Below, piece by piece: positions 7,374 to 11,633 of a DNA stretch of 11,633 bases. Origin of the DNA: CAUZEO01 sp963578625 (lineage in GTDB: Bacteria; Verrucomicrobiota; Kiritimatiellia; SLOV01); assembly GCA_963578625.1 (NCBI GenBank), contig CAUZEO010000158.1:1-11633 (forward strand), in the 5' to 3' direction. Made by a program: the position numbers and the translations under genes. The notes beneath the pieces were generated by a model. It had not been told where the DNA came from. It did not search any database and saw only the letters and a program-made list of their open reading frames with translations. Position 1 is the stretch's first letter; every line of letters begins with the position of its first letter.

Positions 7374-8144
7374 ATGACCAACGACAAACAGGACGCTGAA
7401 CGGAAGGCGCATTTTGACGAGCATGGCTATGTCTCCTTGCCAGGATTTCTCACCCCGGATGAGGTAGCCGACCTGAACCGGCACATCGATACGTTTATTG
7501 CCGATGTTGTTCCGACCATGCCGCGTGAGCGGGTGTTTTATGAGGACGTGGACGATCCGTCGACCCTGAAGCAGCTACTAAGGCTCTTCGAGTTTGACGA
7601 AACCTTTCACAAGATGGCCTTCAATTCACGTTATGAACGCCTGGCCGAACTGCTGCTGGGTGAGGCGGTGACGGTCGAGAACATGCAATGGTTCAACAAG
7701 CCCCCGAAAGCCGGGAAACCGTCACCGGCGCACCAGGACGGGTATTACTTCATGCTCAAACCGAATCACGCGCTGACGTTCTGGATTGCGCTGGAGGATG
7801 TCGACGAGGAGACCGGTTGCGTCCGCTACGTCGACCGCTCGCACAAATGGGGGATGCGGGCACACGGCAGCACGGGGACGCTGGGTTTTTCACAGGGCAT
7901 TTTGGACTACGGGATCGACAACGACCTTCAAAACGAAATCGCGTTTCCCTGCAAGGCCGGACATCTCCTGGCCCATCATTCGCTGACCATACATCGTTCC
8001 GACGGGAACCGGAGCGAAACGCGTACCCGCCGGGCCCTGGGATTCATGTACAGCGCCACTAGCGCCGTCCGCATGAACGAAGAGGCCTATCTGGCGTATC
8101 AGAAGCAGTTGGCTGAAGATCTGGCGGCCAAGGGGAAGCTGTAG
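7374..8144 (+). CDS. Phytanoyl-CoA dioxygenase (PhyH) family Fe(II)/2-oxoglutarate oxygenase
   Basis: The 256-residue length is normal for bacterial PhyH-family enzymes, which couple 2-oxoglutarate decarboxylation to hydroxylation of a small organic substrate. The opening HFDEHGYVSLPGFLTPDEV is the usual N-terminal helix and strand of the family. The metal-binding HxD is His120-Gln-Asp122 in SPAHQDGYYF. The distal histidine is most likely His207 in LTIHRSDGN, and Arg219 or Arg220 just after can hold the 2-oxoglutarate carboxylate. FWIALEDVDEETGCVRYVDRSH is also family-typical. All core residues are present, so the enzyme should be active. There is no signal peptide, so it is cytoplasmic. It is followed after 58 nt by an FAD oxidoreductase, probably in one transcript. 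Family members act on fatty acyl-CoA, ectoine, phosphonates, halogenated or sugar-like compounds; the substrate here cannot be told. Confidence 0.88.
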   Translation: MTNDKQDAERKAHFDEHGYVSLPGFLTPDEVADLNRHIDTFIADVVPTMPRERVFYEDVDDPSTLKQLLRLFEFDETFHKMAFNSRYERLAELLLGEAVTVENMQWFNKPPKAGKPSPAHQDGYYFMLKPNHALTFWIALEDVDEETGCVRYVDRSHKWGMRAHGSTGTLGFSQGILDYGIDNDLQNEIAFPCKAGHLLAHHSLTIHRSDGNRSETRTRRALGFMYSATSAVRMNEEAYLAYQKQLAEDLAAKGKL

Positions 8145-8145
8145 T

Positions 8146-8171
8146 CCGGATAATTGATGAATTATCTACGG
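8146..8171. other. AT-rich hairpin between the oxygenase and oxidoreductase genes
   Basis: GATAATT (8149-8155) and AATTATC (8160-8166) form a perfect 7-bp stem around GATG. CCG (8146-8148) can extend it with CGG (8169-8171) across a two-base bulge. No T-run follows, so it is not a standard terminator. It could be an operator or an mRNA-stability element, and it stands out as AT-rich in GC-rich surroundings. Confidence 0.35.
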
Positions 8172-8202
8172 CATCGAATGGAATTTGAGGTACTGTGAAG
8201 CG

Positions 8203-9612
8203 ATGAGCGAAAGTGCACGCAGTCAGACCGAATACGACGTGATCGTGGCCGGCGCGGGGCCGACCGGGATTTGCGCCGCCATCGCGGCAGGGAGGATGGG
8301 AGCACGCACGCTGCTTCTGGAGCGTTTTCCATTTCCGGGCGGTGAGGCGGTGACGGCGCTCAATCTGCACGGCTGGCACGACAACAGCGAAGCGCACATC
8401 ATCCGCGGCATCCCCTGGGAAATCATTCTCCGCTTGAAGGAAATGAACGCGGCGGCCGAATGCCGGTACTCCGACCCGAAGAAACCGGATCGGCCACTGC
8501 TCGTGGCGCGTGATGTCAGCATCGACCGGGAGGCGTTCATTTACGTGGTACTGGACATGCTCGAGACGGAACACGTCGACATGCTGTTTCACTCGTTCGT
8601 GAGTGACGTGGTGATGAACGGTAACGCCGTGTGCGGCCTCGCCCTGACCAACAAGGCCGGCACCGAGCACGTGCGCGGCAAGATCATCATCGACGCCACC
8701 GGCGACGCCGATGTCGCGGCACGCGCCGGGGCGTCCTATGAGAAAGGACGAGACCTGGACGGAACCATGCAACCGGTCAGCATGATGTCGACCTTCGGTG
8801 GCGTGGACATCGAGCGCGCCGTGACGTATTTCAACTGCCGCAGAGCGGAAGTGATCGAGGAGGACGGCGAGAAGTACTCCAGGTACATGCACTTCACGCT
8901 GCCCCTCGACGAGTGGATGGATGACATCAAACGATATTTTCCCGAGATCGCGCCGTTTTCCCGGTTTACCGGCAATGCGTTTCACAAGGGCATGATCAAC
9001 GGTACGACGACAACGCATATCGCGCATACCGACGCAACAGACCCGGACGACCTGACGCATGCCGAGGTACTCGGACGGAAGATCGCGTTCCGCCTGGCCG
9101 GATTCATGCGCGAACGCGTTCCCGGCTTCGAGCATTGCTTTCTGCTGCGCACGTCACCCCACGTGGGCGTTCGCGAGACGCGCCGCGTGCTTGGCGACTA
9201 TTGCCTCACGTATGACGACGTGCTTGCCGGCAGACGATTCGATGACGTTGTGGTCCTCGGGGGCTTCTTCGTCGATATTCACAGTTATGACGGCACTTCG
9301 CCGCAGCATCTCCCCGAGGGCGGCGTTTTTATCAAGGACCAGGGTTCCTATGACATCCCGTATCGTTGCTTCCTTCCGCTCGGCCTCGAGAACCTCCTCG
9401 TCGCCGGCCGATGCCTGTCGGCGAGCCACGAGGCACATGCATCGGCGCGCGTGATGGGAACCTGCATGGGAATGGGACACGCAGTCGGAACCGCGGCCGC
9501 GATGGCGGCGCAGGCCGATATGACGCCACGGGAGCTTGACGTGGAGAAACTGCAGCAAGAACTGCTCGATCAGGGTGCCTATTTGGGAGATCGCGAAGTC
9601 GTTTCCACCTAG
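8203..9612 (+). CDS. FAD-dependent oxidoreductase (FAD_oxidored family)
   Basis: From ATG 8203 the protein has 469 residues. TTG 8185 would add six residues but has no better ribosome binding site; GAGG at 8187-8190 serves the ATG at 12-nt spacing, as in the preceding gene. The N-terminal Rossmann fold is clear: YDVIVAGAGPTG with GxGxxG at residues 17-22 and Glu40 at the end of the second strand, which binds the adenosine ribose of FAD. GGEAVTALNLHGWHDN follows. A middle IIIDATGDADVAARAG strand is the usual second FAD contact. The C-terminal motif LLVAGRCLSASHEAHASARVMG (split about residues 398-419) with GHAVGTAAAMAA closes the flavin site. This matches the FAD_oxidored family, whose members oxidise varied and mostly unknown substrates. 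There is no signal peptide or twin-arginine motif, so it is cytoplasmic. Pairing with the PhyH-family gene suggests consecutive oxidation steps, but the substrate is unknown. Confidence 0.85.
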   Translation: MSESARSQTEYDVIVAGAGPTGICAAIAAGRMGARTLLLERFPFPGGEAVTALNLHGWHDNSEAHIIRGIPWEIILRLKEMNAAAECRYSDPKKPDRPLLVARDVSIDREAFIYVVLDMLETEHVDMLFHSFVSDVVMNGNAVCGLALTNKAGTEHVRGKIIIDATGDADVAARAGASYEKGRDLDGTMQPVSMMSTFGGVDIERAVTYFNCRRAEVIEEDGEKYSRYMHFTLPLDEWMDDIKRYFPEIAPFSRFTGNAFHKGMINGTTTTHIAHTDATDPDDLTHAEVLGRKIAFRLAGFMRERVPGFEHCFLLRTSPHVGVRETRRVLGDYCLTYDDVLAGRRFDDVVVLGGFFVDIHSYDGTSPQHLPEGGVFIKDQGSYDIPYRCFLPLGLENLLVAGRCLSASHEAHASARVMGTCMGMGHAVGTAAAMAAQADMTPRELDVEKLQQELLDQGAYLGDREVVST

Positions 9613-9700
9613 ACGGTGGAGTAGAACGACCCGACAGTCATCTGGCTCCCGCTGGGACTTGGGTCGAGTGTGGGCCAGAGTTGCTCCATAAGCCGGATCG

Positions 9701-9706
9701 AGGAGA
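9701..9706 (+). promoter_or_regulatory. Ribosome binding site that decides the kelch gene start
   Basis: AGGAGA lies five bases before ATG 9711. This strong site favours 9711 over the in-frame TTG at 9681, which has no such sequence upstream. Confidence 0.7.
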
Positions 9707-9710
9707 ATCA

Positions 9711-10886
9711 ATGACCAACACATACCGTTGGAGTTGTGTGAGCTCGGAGGTGACATGGTCGCCTCGCGACGGGGCACAGCTCGTCTCCTTCCGGGACAAG
9801 CTCTTTCTTCTGGGTGGCTGGAACCAGTACGCGGGCGAGAGGGCCGATCTCGCCGGCGTTGGCGCCGGCTCTTTCGAGTCGGAGGTGTGCTCGGAGGTGT
9901 GGTGCTCGGATGATGGTGGCAGCTGGTCCCTGGCGGCCACTGCGCCGTGGAGCGGCAGGCACATGCACGGGGCCGTCGTGCACGACGGCCGCATCTGGGT
10001 CATCGGGGCCGAGAACGGGACCCCCGATGACGTGTGGCAGTCGACGGATGGCGTGAATTGGGAACTCGTCGCGGCGACCGTCCCCTGGCAAGAGCGCGGC
10101 AACCAGATGGTCACCGTCTTCGACGGCTCGATCTGGGTCATGGGTGGCCAGGCCGGCGCAGCCGCCCAGACCAGTTTCGTGGCGGACTTGAAGGCCGGGA
10201 AACCCATTCCGCCGGCGCCTCCACCGTTGCTCGACGTCTGGCGGACACAGGACGGTCTGAGTTGGGAGCTGGTGACGGACAGCGCACCATGGGCGCCCAG
10301 GGGTATGATCACCGGCGCGAATGGTGGCGTGCCTGTTCTCCACGATCGAATGTGGATCCTGGGCGGTGGCTACGTTGGGACGGGCGGGACCACGCTGAGT
10401 ACACTGCGATACGACCTCGAACAGCAGCCAAGACTGAAGACGCGCCTCTACCACAACGATGTGTGGTCGTCGGCAGACGGTCGCGAGTGGACCTGTCATC
10501 TAGCGGAGGGAAAGGCTCCCTGGCCGGCACGCTCCTATCACGATACGGTGGCGTGGGACGGTAAGCTTTGGGTGTTAGGAGGGCACCGGGGGGTGGCGGA
10601 CCACCCAGCTGAGGTTGCGACCGACGGCAATCGCAATGACGTGTGGTATTCTGCGGACGGCGAACATTGGGAGGAACTGCCGCACACGCCCTGGAGCCTG
10701 CGCCACGCGTGTGCTGTTCACGTCCACCGGGATGCTCTATTCCTCGCAGCGGGAAATGCGGTAACCATCTCGGCGGAGCAGGCAGAGCTGAGCAAGCACG
10801 ACTCCACTCACCGCGTTCAGTCTGCGTGGCTTCCGGGGGACGTGTGGCGCCTGGATCGCGCCGCCGCCGCTGGCCGGCTGTTGTGA
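9711..10886 (+). CDS. Six-bladed kelch-type beta-propeller protein
   Basis: The 391-residue protein is made almost wholly of kelch-like repeats. Each blade ends in a D/E-V-W strand, usually followed by S-x-DG-x-x-W. The six first tryptophans are Trp64, Trp109, Trp177, Trp252, Trp312 and Trp379. Each is preceded by a strand of the type DGxxWVxGG (for example GRIWVIGA, GSIWVMGG, RMWILGGG, GKLWVLGG). Six blades fit a closed propeller, with the N-terminal strand WSPRDGAQLVSF completing the last one. A proline-rich loop (KPIPPAPPPLL, about residues 162-174) interrupts blade three. No signal peptide or lipobox is seen, so it is probably cytoplasmic. Kelch propellers can be enzymes, such as sialic acid mutarotase, or binding scaffolds; no catalytic set is evident here. 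It could recognise a sugar related to the nearby glycosidases, which is inference from context. It lies 98 nt after the oxidoreductase gene. Confidence 0.8.
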   Translation: MTNTYRWSCVSSEVTWSPRDGAQLVSFRDKLFLLGGWNQYAGERADLAGVGAGSFESEVCSEVWCSDDGGSWSLAATAPWSGRHMHGAVVHDGRIWVIGAENGTPDDVWQSTDGVNWELVAATVPWQERGNQMVTVFDGSIWVMGGQAGAAAQTSFVADLKAGKPIPPAPPPLLDVWRTQDGLSWELVTDSAPWAPRGMITGANGGVPVLHDRMWILGGGYVGTGGTTLSTLRYDLEQQPRLKTRLYHNDVWSSADGREWTCHLAEGKAPWPARSYHDTVAWDGKLWVLGGHRGVADHPAEVATDGNRNDVWYSADGEHWEELPHTPWSLRHACAVHVHRDALFLAAGNAVTISAEQAELSKHDSTHRVQSAWLPGDVWRLDRAAAAGRLL

Positions 10887-10970
10887 TGATGATGCAATCA
10901 ATGTGCAATGTGCGCGTGTATGTGAGCTTCTCAGATGTCACAGATCACCATTTTCCGCAGAAGCAGGACA

Positions 10971-10976
10971 AGAGGA
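10971..10976 (+). promoter_or_regulatory. Ribosome binding site of the last, partial gene
   Basis: AGAGGA lies seven bases before ATG 10984. It fixes the start of a frame that stays open to the window end. Confidence 0.6.
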
Positions 10977-10983
10977 CTTGGCG

Positions 10984-11633
10984 ATGACAGGCAAGGGACT
11001 TGCGACACTGATGACGTCGGGGGCAGTGCTCTTCGCGTGTAGTGTCTCCTGCGTCCGGGCCGGGGATGCTGCCGATGACGATCCCCTGGAGAACCAAGCG
11101 GGCGCGTCGCTCCGTTCCCCGTCGGACATCGCGCAGGCCGTGGTGCAGGGAAGCGTGGTCACCTCTTCCAGCCGCGCCGAGGGGGACCAACCGCAGGTGT
11201 TCGATCTCAGCGTCTTCCCCTCCCTGGTGGACCAGGCTCCGCGTCCGGGGCGGGAAGCCAACCTGACTCGGATGCGGCACACCGTCTGGCTCTACTCTCT
11301 GGCCGCGGAGATTAGTCTCGATCCGCCCCACCTTCGTACCGGGGCTGACAACCGCTTGGTCTTGCGGCTGCACAATGGACAGGACGCCGCCGTTCCGGTT
11401 ACTGCGCGTGTGCGGCCGCCCGACGAGAGCTGGCGCATCGATCCCGCCGAACAGCAAATCACGGTGGAGGCGGGGGAATCGGCCAGCGCGAGCTTCACGC
11501 TGGACGTTCCCGCCAACACGCCTAACGGTAAGTACGAGGCGACGATTGAGGTGGAAGCCGGCCGTGTACTGAACCTCAAGCGACCGCTTCGGGTGAACAC
11601 GCCGCTGCCCTGCCTGCAGCCGGCGCCAGTGCC
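10984..11633 (+). CDS. N-terminal part of an exported protein with a NEW3-like beta-sandwich domain (3' end outside window)
   Basis: The frame runs from ATG 10984 to the window edge without a stop, giving at least 216 residues. The N-terminus (MTGKGLATLMTSGAVLFACSV, ending CVRA-GDA near residue 26) is a signal peptide. LFAC at residues 16-19 is a poor lipobox because Phe precedes the Ala, so cleavage by signal peptidase I after VRA is more likely. Residues about 28-100 are low in recognisable features. Residues about 113-195 (NRLVLRLHNGQDAAVPVTARV ... ITVEAGESASASFTLDVPANTPNGKYEATIEVEAG) have the alternating strand pattern of NEW3-type or related Ig-like domains, which in alpha-galactosidases and other exported enzymes accompany carbohydrate-binding or catalytic domains. 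Any catalytic part lies beyond the window. With the kelch gene 97 nt upstream it may belong to a further glycan-related transcript. Coding status is well supported; function is tentative. Confidence 0.65.
   Translation, partial: MTGKGLATLMTSGAVLFACSVSCVRAGDAADDDPLENQAGASLRSPSDIAQAVVQGSVVTSSSRAEGDQPQVFDLSVFPSLVDQAPRPGREANLTRMRHTVWLYSLAAEISLDPPHLRTGADNRLVLRLHNGQDAAVPVTARVRPPDESWRIDPAEQQITVEAGESASASFTLDVPANTPNGKYEATIEVEAGRVLNLKRPLRVNTPLPCLQPAPV

Noticed and set aside
8059..9135. 358-codon open frame on the minus strand
   Set aside because: It is antisense to the FAD oxidoreductase, whose Rossmann motif fixes the coding strand; its translation shows no family pattern.
9627..9666. CGACCC/GGGTCG pairing after the oxidoreductase gene
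   Set aside because: The stem is only six pairs with a 28-nt loop and no T-run, too weak to call a terminator.
9971..9990. Perfect 20-bp palindrome (GGCCGTCGTG and its complement)
   Set aside because: It lies inside a kelch blade and encodes AVVHDG, a normal repeat sequence, so coding constraint with GC-rich codons explains it; no second copy was seen.
11029..11040. Lipobox in the last gene (LFAC)
   Set aside because: Phe before the Ala-Cys is atypical, and a better signal peptidase I site (VRA) follows a few residues later.

Overview
The window is bacterial DNA, GC-rich, with every gene on the plus strand. It reads as a carbohydrate-utilisation region. The mix of families (a GH123/DUF4091-type glycosidase, other TIM-barrel glycosidase-like proteins, a phytanoyl-CoA-dioxygenase-like enzyme, an FAD_oxidored-type flavoprotein, a kelch propeller and a NEW3-like domain) is one I associate with uncultured or PVC-related lineages such as Planctomycetota, Lentisphaerota, Kiritimatiellota, Hydrogenedentota or Poribacteria. 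This is inference from gene style only; there is no rRNA or marker gene to place it.

Region 1 (1-7004) is a tightly packed glycosidase cluster. It holds the 3' end of a TIM-barrel glycosidase-like gene, a secreted GH123/DUF4091-type glycosidase, a secreted multidomain glycosidase-like protein whose start overlaps the previous stop, and a cytoplasmic GHL10-like barrel protein that starts at TTG. Gaps of 7 nt, an 8-nt overlap and 31 nt point to one transcript, probably ended by a weak stem plus T-run just after 7004. Two members carry signal peptides and one does not. A plausible scheme is that the secreted pair cuts a glycan outside the cytoplasm and the third acts on imported fragments.

Region 2 (7005-7373) is the only long gap. 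It contains a roughly 260-bp symmetric element built from inverted copies of three modules: an outer GAAGCTTCGTC arm, a CG-rich hairpin, and a near-perfect 28-nt arm that itself folds into an 8-bp hairpin. It resembles a REPIN- or MITE-type non-autonomous repeat. Just after it lies an AT-rich promoter-like stretch and a ribosome binding site for the next gene.

Region 3 (7374-9612) is an oxidative pair: an Fe(II)/2-oxoglutarate oxygenase of the phytanoyl-CoA dioxygenase family, then an FAD-dependent oxidoreductase. Region 4 (9711-11633) holds a six-bladed kelch propeller protein and the 5' part of an exported protein with a NEW3-like beta-sandwich that runs off the window. Together the window suggests glycan cleavage followed by oxidative modification of released sugars or aglycones, but no substrate can be read from the sequence. 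I saw no tRNA, rRNA, CRISPR array, transposase or phage gene.
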